From positions 17,665,001 through 17,729,000 of the forward strand of contig NC_088345.1 in the NCBI RefSeq assembly GCF_036884655.1: DNA of 64,000 bases. The letters are read 5' to 3'. Every line of letters begins with the position of its first letter. Positions within the stretch are counted from its first letter, which is position 1. The position numbers and the translations under genes are program-made. The DNA is from Musa acuminata AAA Group. Taxonomy: Eukaryota; Streptophyta; Magnoliopsida; Zingiberales; Musaceae. Positions 32,313-44,693 of this stretch are shown here, piece by piece. Below the pieces are notes generated by a model that saw nothing but the letters and a program-made list of their open reading frames with translations, made no database searches and had not been told where the DNA came from.

Positions 32313-35026
32313 ATCTCCCCCTTTTTGATGATGACAACCACTTGATGACGGAGTTAAACTTAACTCCCGAAGTTTAAACAAACTCCCCCTATCAATATGC
32401 CATATTGATAGAACCTTGAATTCAAACTGAATTCAAGTCATTGCAATATTCATCATGAATACTTGCAACACGTCAACATAAACATATGCATAAACTTATG
32501 CATCACATGTCATGTCATCAACATACTTTCATCAACATACTTCTCCCCCTTTGTCATCAACAAAAAGGAGAAGTATCACAATCAAGTGTTTGTGATATTG
32601 GTTCAATCATTGCATGAAAAATATAATATCAAGTTTTATCATCATGCAATTTTGCTAGAAAATATAGCAAGTGTTGAATCATGCTTAGAATATTCAAGCT
32701 ATCAAGTTTTAGATATGCAAGTTTTATAGCATACAAGATAGCACTTGGTATGAAAATTAGAGATGTTCAAGATAGCAAGTTCTACATCATGCAAGCTAGC
32801 AAATTAGAGATGTTCAAGAAGGCAACTCTTTCTTCTTGAAATATGAAAATTTTGTCCACTTTGCTAGATGCGCAAGTTAGCATGTTTTGCTTCTTGAGAT
32901 AGGCAAGATAACACCTTTGTTCTTTTTGTTTCTTAAGATGTTCAAGATAGCAATTTCTTCTCTTTTGAGAAGTGAAAAATTGCTTTCTTCTTGAATTGTG
33001 CATGCAAGTTATCTCCTCCTTAGTCATTGTCAAAAAGAAGGGAAAACCCTTTCTGTCAATTTCTAAATCATGACAAAGGTGAGTAATCATTTTTATTTCA
33101 AAATTCCAAAATTGAGATAAACCTTGAATTCAAATCAAGGCAATTTTAATCAAGGTTCATATCATATGCAATACATTACGTAGAAAGCATAAGTATTGCA
33201 TGTATCATTTTAGCAACAAATCGTAGCATTTCATCACATGGCAAGATATCATCAAGTAGAATTACGATGCAAGTTCTTGATATCTTAACATGATGAAAAT
33301 TCAAATATGGCACTTATAGTATCAATTCATATATTTCTCCCCCTTTATCATCAACAAAAGGAGAAGTAGCTCTAGCTATTTTAAAATATATGCAAGTTTT
33401 TATAGCATGAAGCTATATTTTCATCACAACATATAAGCACAAAAGCATAGCAAGATTCTTAGGTTCAATCATGGCAATTCAACACTTGCTTCATGTGCAA
33501 GATTGCACTTGCTTTTCTTTGCATGTTCTAACGAGCAAAAGCTTTCTCCCCTTTGTTTTTGTCGAAAATAAGGGAGAAATCAATGGCCAAAATTTTTTAA
33601 TTATTATACAGGCCATATTACAAAATCTTGTCATGATATCAAGAAAGTTCAAGAAGGACATGATCCATTCAACAAATCCTTTTAATATGGCAAAGTAATT
33701 ATATAACCAAGAATCATGATTAAAATATTTCAATATCATAGATCAAGTCATGATTCGTGATTCATCATAAAGCAAATTAATTTTCAGTCATCACATAAGG
33801 CATTTAAAGAATTTTTGAAACATAGAAGAATGATTAATTTAAGCATGTAATGTTTCAATCAAAATCAAGTTATGAATACCAATACTTTCATATTGTGAGT
33901 ATCAATTTATGAATACCAAAAGATATTATTTGTGATTTCAATTTTGCAAGATCATGATTATGATTTAGACATAACTTATTCAAATCAAATCGTCAACTTG
34001 AAACTCATAATCAAGTCATTAAAATTAATTTCGAAATTCACAAAATATCATGAAATCAAAAGACAAGTTGCATTTCATTTGAAGAACTCCTTTTTGATAA
34101 ATGTAGGGAGCATAATGAACGATCTTGATTTATAAAGAGCTTCATGTTATAATTATCAAGATCATGATTTTAATAATTATTCTCTTTAGCAAAGAATCAC
34201 AAAAGCACTTTATTTTTGCATAAGAAATCTCATTGTATTATGATTTATAAATTCTTTTTCTGCATATGAATCGTAGGAGATATACATGTGAAACAAATCT
34301 TTGCAAGCAAAGACACTATCATTCATATTTCAAGATGGAATTTATAAGCAGGAATCATTTCATCAAATCCATTTTAGAAAAATATTTTTCATAAGTGTAT
34401 GAGAAAATCTGATTGTTAGGATACCAATTGTTAAGTGAATCCGAAAATGAAATTAGTACTTTCATGCATTCGGATAAGATTTTGCTATAGATTTTCAAGT
34501 TCAATTATGAAGATAAAACATGCTCATGATCATAAAAATTTATGTATCCAAAAAATATAATTTCCAACATGTTATAGTGTAAAATCATCATGGCAATTAA
34601 GTGTTTTGAACATTGAATCAAGAATGTCCGAAAAATAATCTTAACACGTTCATGTATTCGAGCATATTTTTGCCATAGTTTTTCAAATATACTCATGAGA
34701 ATAACACATGCTTATCATCGGCTTAAAATCTCATGCATAAAATTGTTAATCAAAATATTTAATTTCATCATTATGCATTTCTTCAAATCAAACATGATCT
34801 TTAATCAAAATCGAGAAATAACAATGGAAATCAACGTAATACATATTATTACTTCTTAACCATGATTTCATATTTTCAATCAAGATCATTTTATTTGTTT
34901 ATCATAAAATATGTAATATTATCATTTTCGAAATTACTTAGTATGATCATAATAATTTTTTTTTTAACATGTAATTTTTAAGAAAATTAATTCTAAACTA
35001 AAAGAGAAAAATACATCATGAAAGCA
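32313..35026 (-). other. AT-rich non-coding interior of element D
   Basis: About 2.7 kb without a gene. Minus-strand purine tracts recur at 32313-32326, about 32383-32392, 32544-32555 and 33337-33350. A stretch with recurring words such as GCAAGATAGCA and TCAAGATAGCAATTTCTT spans about 32690-33020. The order of landmarks is the same as in E, F and H. Short open frames here have no motifs. Confidence 0.75.
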
Positions 35027-36037
35027 TCAAGTAATTTCAAAATAAATTAGGGGGATTTCGATTACCTCATCATTGTAGGCTGTTAAGGCGTAGTTTGTCG
35101 CCTTGCTTTTGTTGACTTTCTCTTCTTCGGAGGAGCTCGATTCATCCCAATTTTTGTTCTTCTTCTTGCGTTTAAAGCAAGTAGTTCGATTCTTTTTGCT
35201 TTTTAATTTTCGTTTCATTTGTAGTTTAAGTTCACCATCACTTGAGCTTATGCTCGAGTGGTCTTCAAATGTTCTATGTCCCAAATCCTTCCTGTTCTTT
35301 GGAAGGTTGTTTTGTTCATCATTGTCCTCATCACTTGAGTCATCGCTCAAGTGGCATTCATTTGTCCAGAGTTCCAAATCCTTCCTGTTCTTTGGAAGGT
35401 GATTGTGTTCAACATGTTCATCATGTGCATTGTGCACCATTTCATATGTCATCAATGAACCAATTAGTTCTTCAAGTGGTAAGTTATTTAGGTTTTTAGC
35501 TTCTTGTATTGCAGTTACTTTTGAATCCCACTTCTTAGAAAGAGAACGCAAAATCTTGTTTACGAGTTCAAAGTCCGAAAAACATTTTCCAAGAGCTCTT
35601 AAACTATTGACGACATCCGTGAAACGGGTGTACATGTCGCCTATAGTCTCGCTTGGTTGCATTCGAAAAAGCTCGAAATCATGCAATAAAAAGTTAACTT
35701 TCGAGTCTTTGACACTACTAGTTCCCTCGTGCATGATTTCAAGTGTTCGCCAAATGTCAAAAGCTGTTTCGCACGTAGAAATCCGATTGAACTCATTTTT
35801 GTCCAAAGCGCAAAATAAGGCATTCATAACCTTTGCGTTTAAAGAGAAATACTTCTTCTCCAAATCCGACCATTCGTTCGTCGGTTTAGAGGGAAGTTGA
35901 AAACTGTTTTGAACGATATTCCATAAATCCAGATTTAGAGAAATCAAGAAAACTCTCATTCGAGTTTTCCAATAAGTATAGTCCAATCCGTTAAAGAACG
36001 GTGGACGAAAGACCAAAAAGCCCTCTTGAAGAGCCAT
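35027..36037 (-). CDS. gag-like protein of element D, intact
   Basis: Uninterrupted frame of 336 codons from the ATG at 36037, about 50 bases inside the 5' LTR, to 35027. The N-terminal ~200 residues are the Copia gag core (UBN2-like): FRPPFFNGLDYTYWKTRMR, ALDKNEFNRISTCETAFDIW, MYTRFTDVVNSL, LRSLSKKWDSKV, LIGSLMTYEMV. The tail is charged and contains a partial duplication (LPKNRKDLELWTNE and LPKNRKDLGHRTFE), acidic DDSSDEDND and basic KRKKKNKN stretches. No CCHC zinc knuckle, protease or other pol domain follows. The last codons read through a GAG|GTAATC splice-donor-like site (plus 35061-35068). Likely role: particle formation in trans with other elements. Confidence 0.9.
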   Translation of the reverse strand: MALQEGFLVFRPPFFNGLDYTYWKTRMRVFLISLNLDLWNIVQNSFQLPSKPTNEWSDLEKKYFSLNAKVMNALFCALDKNEFNRISTCETAFDIWRTLEIMHEGTSSVKDSKVNFLLHDFELFRMQPSETIGDMYTRFTDVVNSLRALGKCFSDFELVNKILRSLSKKWDSKVTAIQEAKNLNNLPLEELIGSLMTYEMVHNAHDEHVEHNHLPKNRKDLELWTNECHLSDDSSDEDNDEQNNLPKNRKDLGHRTFEDHSSISSSDGELKLQMKRKLKSKKNRTTCFKRKKKNKNWDESSSSEEEKVNKSKATNYALTAYNDEVIEIPLIYFEIT

Positions 36038-36073
36038 TTCTCTTGGGTGTAAATCCGAAATGAGAAATACCCC

Positions 36074-36085
36074 GCTCTGATACCA
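36074..36085 (-). other. Primer binding site of element D
   Basis: GCTCTGATACCA on the plus strand (TGGTATCAGAGC on the element strand), two bases from the 5' LTR; initiator-Met tRNA type. Confidence 0.9.
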
Positions 36086-36087
36086 AT

Positions 36088-38360
36088 TGTTAGGATCGAG
36101 AGCACTAAGAGGGGGGGGGGGGGGGGGTGAATTAGTGCAGCGGAAATCTTTCAGTGATTAAAAACGAAAGCTGCGTTCGTTCGATAAAAAACGATTTCGA
36201 TGTAAAACTTGATTCTAAGATAACTTAAGATTAAGCGCAGTTTACGTCTGCACACAATTTATGTCTGAACGCAGTTTGCGTCTAAACTCAGTTTACGTCT
36301 AAACTCAGTTTACGTTTAAACGCAGTTTGCGTCTAAACACTGTTTGCGCAGTTTACGTCTAAATGCAATTTTACGTCTAAACGCAATTTTACGTCTAAAC
36401 GCAGGTTGCGTAGTTTACGTCTAAACGCAGTTCTACGTCTAAACACAGTTTGCGTCTAAACGCAGTTCTACGTCTAAACACAGTTTGCGCAGTTTACGTC
36501 TAAACGCAGTTTTACGTCTAAACGCAGTTTTGGAAAGATCTGAACTTAGAAACTCGTTCGTAAAAGCACAGAAGAAATTTTGCAGTTATAAATGGAATCA
36601 GAACGTAAACGTAAACTGCAATGTAAAGTTTGTACGAAAACATCGATTTACGTCTTAATGCAGATTCGGAAAGATCAGAACTTAGAGACTAGTTCATAAA
36701 AGCGCAGAGGGCAGTAGCTATGTAGGAGGTTTGCAGTAATGATAAAGTGCTCAAAGTAAAAGCAAACCAGAGATTTAGAGTGGTTCGGTCAGTATTGACC
36801 TACTCCACTTTTGGCTTCCTCCACCGACGAGGTCACCGACGTCAACTAGAGGCCTTCCTTCAATAGGCGAAAGCCAACTGCCCTTTTACAGTTTCACTCC
36901 TTTTGACGGGATCAGGAGACAACCCTTACAGAACCTTTCTCTCCTCTCTTTACAACTCAAGACTTTGAAGAACAGAAGGAGGAGAACTTAAAGGCTTTTC
37001 AACAATTTTGAGCTCAAGAATCACAAAGAGGATCAAGATTTCGGTGTAGGTCTCTTGCTCTTTCTGTGCTGAATGGGGGGGGTATTTATAGGCCCCAACC
37101 TAGTTCAAATTTGGAGCTCAAAACGATCAAATCCCGGAATTCCGGGATCAGGCGGTTGCACCTCCTGACTGGAGAGGTTGCACCGCCTGGCAGAGCTCGG
37201 AGACTGAGCCCAGGCGGTTGCACCTCTCTATCAGGGGCGGTTGCACCGCCTGAGTCTGGCTCGGAGACTGAGCCCCAGGCGGTGCCACCTCCTGACTGAG
37301 GTGGTTGCACCTCTCCTACTAGAGCTCGTAGACCGAGCTCAAGCGGTGCTACCTCTGTCAGGAGAGGTTGCACCGCCCAGTCTCGCTCGGAGACTGAGCC
37401 CAGGCGGTGCCACCTCCTTCCTGGGGCGGTTGCACCGCCCAGCTTCGCTGGGAGATCCTCTCCTGGCCGGTGCCACCTCCAACCCTGGCGGTGCCACCTC
37501 TTTCACTATTTCAGCTCACTTGGTTTGGCTCCAAACTTGGCCTAAACCTGTCCGAACTTGAGCCTAATTGGCCCCTACTTGGGTTATAGGATTAACACCT
37601 AATCCTAACCCTAATTAACATGCTAACTATGAATTTAAAGATATTTTCTAAGCTATTACAAAGTCTGTAAGTCAAGACTTCTTCTGGCGAGCTTCCGGCA
37701 AACTTCCGGCGGTCTTCCGATGAACTCTCGGAAACCATTCTACGGACTCCCGGCAAGCTCCTAGACTTCACGATTTGATCTTAGCGAGTTCCAATGAGCT
37801 TCTTCGGCAAGCTCCGATCTTTCTCGACGAGCTCTGGTAGCATTCCCGATGAACCTTCGGACTTCCGTCGAACTCTCGAACTTGCAACAAATCCTTCGCG
37901 CTTGACTCCGATACTTTGTTTCGCTTTATTTCTTCATCGTTATCATAGTTAATCCTGCACAATTAAAGCAAAACTTCGATCGAGACAATTAATCCTAAGC
38001 AATTAACCAAGTTGTCCGGCATGTCATTGGTCCCTCGACGCTTCGTCTGATTCTTCGGCGCATCGTCCTCTCCTACGGCCTATTGCCCAATCGGCCAGTT
38101 GACTCCGCAACTCCGATATCCTTGGCACAATAACCGCTCTTCTTGGCCCGATGCCCGAGTCCACTGCCCAGAGCCTTCTGTCGATACGTCGACCGATCTA
38201 CCGGCCTGACGTCCAATCTTTTGACATGTTCCTCCGGCACAACATGATTTTCCTGCTTTAATTGTCTCATCCTGATCGAAGCATCCTGTGTCACTCAAAA
38301 CGCAGATTAAATCATAAACATATATCAAGTAGTTTCATCATCAAAATACGAGATTCAACA
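36088..38360 (-). repeat. 5' LTR of element D (2273 bp)
   Basis: Nearly the same as 30045-32312. Differences include a G run of 17 (36111-36127) against 12. The 18-bp array is at about 36235-36530, the TATA box (minus) at 37083-37090, the perfect ATCCCGGAATTCCGGGAT palindrome near 37132, and the GC array at about 37150-37500. Confidence 0.93.
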
Positions 38361-38365
38361 CATAA

Positions 38366-38898
38366 TTTCTGGTTGTCTATTATTCTCTTGTAACAATATC
38401 TGCTAACCTTAGTTTTGCATTGGTTCTAAACAAAACCAACTTTAAAGATTGGAAAGAAAACATTTTGATCATTTTGGGTTGCATGGATCTGGACCTTGCA
38501 CTAAGAGAAGACCAACCTGCTTCTCTTACATAAAATAGTACTCATGATAATAGGAGACTATTTGAGAAGTGAGACAGGTCTAATCGTATTAGTCTTATGA
38601 TCATTCCAGAAGCCTTTAGGGATACGATGTTCGAAGAGATTACTAAGGCTAAAGATATTCTTATTGAAATAAAAAAGCTTTTTCTTAAAAACGATAAGGC
38701 GGAAACAAGCACTCTACTTCAAAGCTTGTTTACCATGAGATACAATGACAAAGGAAATATAAGGGAATACATCATGAAAATGTCTAATCTTACTTCAAAG
38801 CTTAAAGCATTAAAACTTAGCCTATCAGAGGACTTACATGTCCATTTGGTTCTAATATCTCTTCCTACATAATTCAATCAGTTTAAGGTCAGTTATAA
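38366..38898 (+). pseudogene. gag of element I, first part
   Basis: Resumes element I after D. The frame reads NKTNFKDWKENILIILGCMD, then two stops, then MFEEITKAKDILIEIKKLF, MRYNDKGNIREYIMKMSNL and LHVHLVLISLPT, a Copia gag of the UBN2 type. A stop follows at 38870, but homology continues as FNQFKVSYN up to the solo LTR at 38899. The last five bases (TATAA, 38894-38898) are that LTR's target duplication. Confidence 0.8.
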
Positions 38899-39334
38899 TG
38901 TTAGAACCCTTGCAGATTCTAAACTTGGGGTTGATCTCTTTAGGGGATCGACCTCCTTGGAACTCTATAGGGGTTCCTCCCTCCAAGTTGCTGCTCAAAG
39001 GCTGCAGAAATGATTCATCTATTGCTTATGAAAAGAGGTGGAATACATGACTATTTATAGGGCTTCTAAACCCTAACTCCTAATAGGACTCTTACTTAAG
39101 ACCCCTACTTATAACCAACTCCTAATATGACTCCTACTCAAGACTCCTACTTCTAACCAACTCCTAATAGGACTCCTACTCAAGACTCCTATTCCTTTAC
39201 AACTCCTTATTCTTCTCTAAGAAATAACCTCCTAACCCTAGCCGGCCTCTTCACCTCTTTAATAGGGGTCGGCTTAGGTAGGTTTTACATGAATGTCTCT
39301 CTTAATTAGGACTCTCCTACCTAGAGTCTTAACA
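38899..39334 (-). repeat. Solo LTR (436 bp) with perfect target duplication
   Basis: Ends TGTTAGAACC and CTTAACA, flanked by TATAA at 38894-38898 and 39335-39339. No internal domain. A reverse TATA box (39052-39059) suggests minus orientation. It contains three 42-bp tandem units starting AACTCCTAATA at 39075, 39117 and 39159, and a block GGGGATCGACCTCCTTGG also found in the LTR of element J, so it may be a related Gypsy LTR. It is probably left over from recombination between the two LTRs of a full element. Confidence 0.85.
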
Positions 39335-39339
39335 TATAA

Positions 39340-39429
39340 CTATCAAAAAAACAAATGGTCTCTTAATGAGCTCATTTTATATTGTGTGCAAGAAGAAGAA
39401 AGGCTAAAGTAAGAAAAAACTGAAAGTAT
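39340..39429 (+). pseudogene. gag of element I, middle part
   Basis: Short piece between two insertions. Joined to the sequence before the solo LTR it continues the gag reading as YQKNKWSLNELILYCVQEEE, which is a typical Copia gag region before the zinc knuckle. Its last five bases, AGTAT (39425-39429), are the target duplication of complex F, and reading continues at 62186 with SVNLANTSKDK. Confidence 0.8.
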
Positions 39430-39891
39430 TGTTGAATCTCGTATTTTGATGATGAAACTAATTGATAATTGTTTATGATTTGATCTGCGTTTTTAGTGAC
39501 GTAGGATGCTTCGATTAAGATGAGACAATTAAAGCAGGAAGAATCATATTGTGCTAGAGAAAAACATGTTAGAAGATTGGACGTCGGGCCGGAGAATTAG
39601 TCGACGTATCGACAGAAGGCTTCGGGCCATGGATATGGGCATCGGGCCAAGAAGAGCGGATATTGCACCAAGGATATCGGAGTTACGGAGTCAACTGACC
39701 AATTGGGCAATAGGCCGCAAGAGAGGACGATGCACCGAAGAATCGAACGAAGTGTCGAGGGACCACCAATGACATGCCAGACAACATGATTAATGTTTAG
39801 TATTAATTATCTAGATCGAAGTGTATTTTACATGTGTAGGATTAACTACGATAGCAAGACATGAAGCAAAATAAAGTCCCGGAGTTAAGGA
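39430..39891 (+). repeat. Truncated first LTR of complex F
   Basis: Starts TGTTGAATCTCG and follows the F LTR until CCCGGAGTTAAGG, then jumps to sequence from near the end of the interior. The missing part includes its promoter, array and U5. The exact breakpoint (39885-39895) is uncertain. Confidence 0.8.
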
Positions 39892-40037
39892 AAGTATTTT
39901 GATGTTATACATGATTTGATCATGACATATTGCTTGGATTTTTGAATCTAAAAGTTTCTATCAATATGGCAAATTGATAGGGGGAGTTTGTTTTAAATTC
40001 GTCATCAATTGGTTGTCATCATCCAAAAGGGGGAGAT
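39892..40037 (+). other. Remnant of interior with polypurine tracts between F's first and second LTR
   Basis: Matches the last ~150 bases of F's interior (compare 44555-44693): the GATTTGATCATGACATATTG block, TATCAATATGGC, an AGGGGGAG tract, and AAAAGGGGGAGAT right before the next LTR. It shows that a full element once lay here. Confidence 0.8.
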
Positions 40038-41641
40038 TGTTAAATCTCATATTTTTATGATAAAATCAATTGATAATTGTTTATGATTTAATTTACATTT
40101 TTAGTAATGCAAGATGCTTCGATCAGGATGAGATAATTAAAGCAGGAAGAATCATATTGTGTTGGAGGAAAACATGTTAGAAGATTGGACGTCGGGTTGG
40201 AGGATCGGTCGATATATCAACAGAAGGCTTCAAGCCATAGATTCGGACATCGGGCTAAGAAGAGCGGATATTGCACCAAAGATATCAGAGTTGCAGAGTC
40301 AACTGGCCGATTGGGTAATAGGCCGCAAGAGAGGATAATGTGCCGAAGAATCGGACGAAGCGTCGAGGGACCAATGACATGCCGGACAACATAATTAATG
40401 CTTAGTATTAATTGTCTAGATCAAAGTTTGTTTTACATATGCAGGATTAATTACGATAGTAAGGCATGAAGCAAAATAAAGTCCTAGAGTCAAAGACGCG
40501 GTTTCGTTGGGAGTTCGAGAGTTCATCGGAAGTCCGAACGTTCGTCAGAAGTTTTGGCGGAACCAACCGAGAAGTCTCGGAGCTTGCTAGAGAAGCTTGT
40601 CGGAACTCGCCCTGAAGATCATCATGAAGTCCAAGAGCCTGTCGAGAGTCCACCGGAACATTACCGAGTGATCGTCGGAAGTTGGCCGAAAGATCGCCGA
40701 AAGCTCGCTAGAAGAAACCAAGACATATGGACTTATTTAGCTTAGCAAATGTCTTAGAAATCACAGTTAGCACGTAATTGGGTTTGGATTTGGGCCAACC
40801 CAATTAGGGGCTAGCTAAACCTATGTAAGGACTGTGTTGGGCCCAATGAGAGGCCCAAACAATGCCCCAAGAGGTGACATCGTCATGACATAGTCTTCGA
40901 GACTATGGCAGGTGGTGGTACCGCCAATCTGGGCTGTTATACCACCCCTGGCAGGTTGCCAGGTGGTGGCACCGCCAGTCTGGGCGGTGGTACCGCCCAA
41001 CATAGCCTCCCAGGTGGTGGCACCACCTAGTGTCAAACTGACACTAGCGGTGATACCACTCGGACCTAGGAAACCTAGGATGAGATATTTTTAGGCTCAA
41101 AGTTTGAATCAACTTGAGGCCTATAAAGACCCCTCTCATCCCTGGTTAAGAGACACAAGCACAGAGAGTTTAAAAGTAGGAAAACGTTGTATAAATCTCT
41201 TGTGAGAATCCTCCTCTAGTCTAAGTGTTAGAATTATGTAAGAGAGGAGTGAGTGCTTGTAAGGGTTGTCTCCTAAACCTAGTAAAAGGAGAAGAGAGGT
41301 GTAGGAAGGAGGTTGATCTTCACCTATTAAAGAAAGATTAATAGTGGATGACGGTGGCCTCGACGGAGTAGAAATCGGCAAAGTGGATGTAGGTCACGAC
41401 AACCGAACTACTATAAAATTAGTGTGTTCTCTAGTTTGTATTTACTTCCTGCCATTTACATATTGCAAACTGAATCTTTACTTGCCTATTGCATTCACTT
41501 CATAAACGTACACTTTCAAAGTTAAGTTTCCGAAATCGGGTTTCATCATAATCGGTTTTCAACGTACGAAGGTTTTTGAAGATGTTATTTTACCGCTGCA
41601 CTAATTCACCCCCCCTCTTAGTGCCGACCCTGATCCTAACA
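40038..41641 (+). repeat. Second LTR of complex F, acting as 5' LTR (1604 bp)
   Basis: Starts TGTTAAATCTCA, ends GATCCTAACA before the primer site. GC array about 40905-41060, TATA box at 41122-41128. No 18-bp array. Confidence 0.9.
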
Positions 41642-41691
41642 ATTGGTATCAAAGCCTCGTGATTTCTTAGTTGGTTTAACACCCAAGAGAA

Positions 41692-42624
41692 ATGACCCTT
41701 TTCGGCTTTCAAGAGGGTCACTCTCTCATTCGTCCTCCCTTTTTCAATGGGATGGACTACATATATTAGAAAACTCGAATGAGAGTTTTCTTGGTTTCTT
41801 TGGATTTGAACTTATGGAATATTGTCGAATCTGATTTTAAAAGGTCTTCTCTTCTAATGAAAGATTGGAATGATTTGGAGAAGAAGACTTTTTCTTTAAA
41901 TGCTAGAGCTATGAACGCTTTATTTTGCGCCTTAGACAAAAACGAGTTTAATCATGTTTCTACTTACGAAACGACTTTCGATATTTGGCATATTTTTGAA
42001 ACCATTCACGAAGGCACAAGTAGATTAAAAGATTCAAAAATCAACCTTTTAATGCATGATTTTGAACTTTTTCATATGAAACCAAGTGAAACCATTAGAG
42101 ACATGTACACCCGTTTTATGGATATCATCAATGGTTTAAAAGCTCTTGGTAAAAGCTTTTTGAATTTCGAACTCATTAATAAGATTTTACGATCACTTTC
42201 TAAGAATTGGGATTAAAAAATAACAGCTAAACAAGAATCAGAAAATTTGAATACCTTTTTGATCGAAGAACTTATCGGGTCTCTAATGACCTATGAAATG
42301 ACGTGCAATGCACGTGAAGAACTTGAGAACCACCTTCTAAAGAACAAGAAGGATTTCAGACTTAGAATAATTAAAGACCACTTGAGCATAAGCTTAAGTG
42401 ATGGTGAACTTGAACTTTCAATGAAAATTTTGAAACAAAAATTAAAGAATAAAAAGAACTCAACTACTTGCTTTGAACGCAAGAAGATGATCATAAGTTG
42501 GGATGAATCGAGCTCCTCCGAAGACAAGTTGAAAATCAACAAAAGCGAGGTGGCAAACTACGCCTTAATGGCTTCCGACGATGAGGTAATCAAAATTCCC
42601 CTAATTTATTTCAAAATTACATGA
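41692..42624 (+). pseudogene. gag of complex F, two in-frame stops
   Basis: One frame of 311 codons from ATG at 41692. TAG at 41767 replaces the conserved Trp of the YWKTRMRV block, and TAA at 42214 replaces a Lys after KNWD. Otherwise it follows the D and H gag: MTLFGFQEGHSLIRPPFFNG, ALDKNEFNHVSTYETTFDIW, LRSLSKNWD, LIGSLMTYEM, then the charged tail. GAG|GTAATC at 42583-42591 marks the same splice-donor-like site just before the stop. Confidence 0.87.
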
Positions 42625-44693
42625 TGCTTTTCATGATGCATTTTTTTTTAGTTTAGAATTAGTTTTCTTGAAAATTAAATGTTTAATAATGAAAATGCAA
42701 AAATTAGGAATTATGCTTATCATTCTAGTAATTTTGAAAATAATCATAAAAATTACATGTTTATGATAAACAAAATAATTTTGATTAAAAAAGCCTTATG
42801 AAATCATGTTTGATGATATCATGCCTAATAAATTTATTTTTTAAAATTATGCATGAAGATTTTTATGATTTATGAATTATCGATCTTTTTCGTAATGAAA
42901 GTTCTTTTTCGGTTTTAAATGTTGATGCATGTATTTACTTGGCAAAAATGTAATAAATCACATGAATTGAAACAACTAAAAAGAGGATATGTTTCTCTTT
43001 GAAAGATTTCTTTATCGAGATTTCCAAAATGGAGATTAATGAATCTATTTGTATCACTTTTGTGAATCTATTGAAAATGATCTTGATTTGATGATTTAAA
43101 TTTAAATGAGCTTTATCTTGATTTTTTAAAATTTATAACTTGAGATTTCTTAATCAAGATCTCCTATGTTTCTTTTTTCCACTTATAAAAAGAGATTTAT
43201 TGAAATAAATCATGTCTTATGATATTCATGAAAAATTGAGACATTATGCATGAATCGAGTTCTTATGAGAATCTATTTACGTTTTCTTCGTTAAGTTTTC
43301 TTGAAGAGATTTTGATGATTTTGATGATTTGAATTTAAAATGAGTTTTATCAAAATCATGATCTTGATTTCTTGAAATAATATGAGATTTCCTTTGATGA
43401 TCATTTTAATTATTTAAAAGGATATTTGTCAAAATGATTCATGGAATTTTGGATACATGACTTGTATACATGACTTAATCCTTCATTTGTTTATGAAATG
43501 GTTGAAATCTTTGTACCTTTGAATTCTTCCCTTCTCCTTTTTATTTTTGAAATTATGCATGTTATATGTTGAAGATTTGAAACCATGTTTTGATATCATA
43601 CGTACCCAAGAAATGTAGATTTGACAAATTGAATGAATTGAAAATGAATGATGATTTTTCTCTTGATTATAACTTGTGATATTTTTTTTATGAATCATCA
43701 TCTTGATTTCTCGATATTTAATACATGAAAATTTTCTATTAATCAAGATTTTTTTTCATACTATGATTCTTCTTGATATTCACTAAAAATGATGTAATCA
43801 AATTAATCATGATATGCTACTTGACATCTTGATAATTTATGACTTGAATTTTATTATGTAAAATTCCTTGTATTCATGAAATGTTTATCTCATCACCAAA
43901 ATTCTCTTAATATTTTGAATGTGATAAAATGAAATTATGCATGAAATACAAATGAGAAGTTAATGATCATTCATGATAGGATGTAATGAATTTTGACATT
44001 TAGATACTATCATTTAAAAAGCTATGATCATGTTGCCAAAATAATGTATCATGAATGCTTTAATTTAAAAGATGCTAACTCGCACAATTCAAGAAGAAAG
44101 CAAAAATTATAGTTCTCAAAAGAGAAGAAAGAACTTGCTTCTATGTTGTAAAATAATGTAACATTTTGTTAGCTTGGGTTTTTGCAAAGGAAGCAAAAAT
44201 AATTGCACTTCTCAAAAGAGTAGAAATTGCTATCTTGAACATCACCAAGAATTGCTAGCTTGAAATCTCAAAAAGATGCAAAAATATTCTATCTTGCACA
44301 TCGCAAAGAAAAACAAATATGCCAACTTGCACATCTTTAAATTTGCTATCTTGTATGTTGTACTACCTTGTATATCTATAACTTGATAGCTTGAATGTTT
44401 TAAGCATGATGTAACACTTGCTAAATTTTTTAACTACAAATTGCATGATGATAAAACTTGATATCATGTTTTTCATGCAACAATTTGAACTTGTATTCCA
44501 AACACATGAATAGTTGGACTTCTCCTTTTTGTTGATGACAAAGGGGGAGAAGTATTAATGTTATGCATGATTTGATCATGACATATTGCTTGAATTTTTG
44601 AATATAAGAGTTTCTATCAATATGGCATATTGATAGGGAGAGTTTGTTTTCACTCCGTCATCAATTGGTTGTCATCATAAAAAAGGGGGAGAT
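42625..44693 (+). other. AT-rich non-coding interior of complex F
   Basis: No gene. Recurring words (CAAAGAAGCAAAAAT, TTGCTATCTTGAACATC, CTTGATAGCTTGAATG) at 44040-44420, then GATGACAAAGGGGGAGAAGTA at 44534-44554, an AGGGAGAG tract at about 44634-44642, and AAAAAGGGGGAGAT before the LTR. Confidence 0.75.

Larger units (their letters stand above)
30045..38360 (-). mobile_element. Element D: complete gag-only LTR retrotransposon (TR-GAG type) with intact gag
   Basis: Minus-strand element of 8316 bp with LTRs 30045-32312 and 36088-38360, primer binding site 36074-36085, polypurine tract at 32313-32329 (plus-strand ATCTCCCCCTTTTTGAT) and one intact gene, gag. Perfect target duplication CATAA (30040-30044 and 38361-38365). 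The 3.8-kb interior has no pol. Its LTRs share the GC array, palindrome, TATA box and 18-bp array with pol-bearing element A, so A-like elements are its likely source of RT and integrase. Confidence 0.95.
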
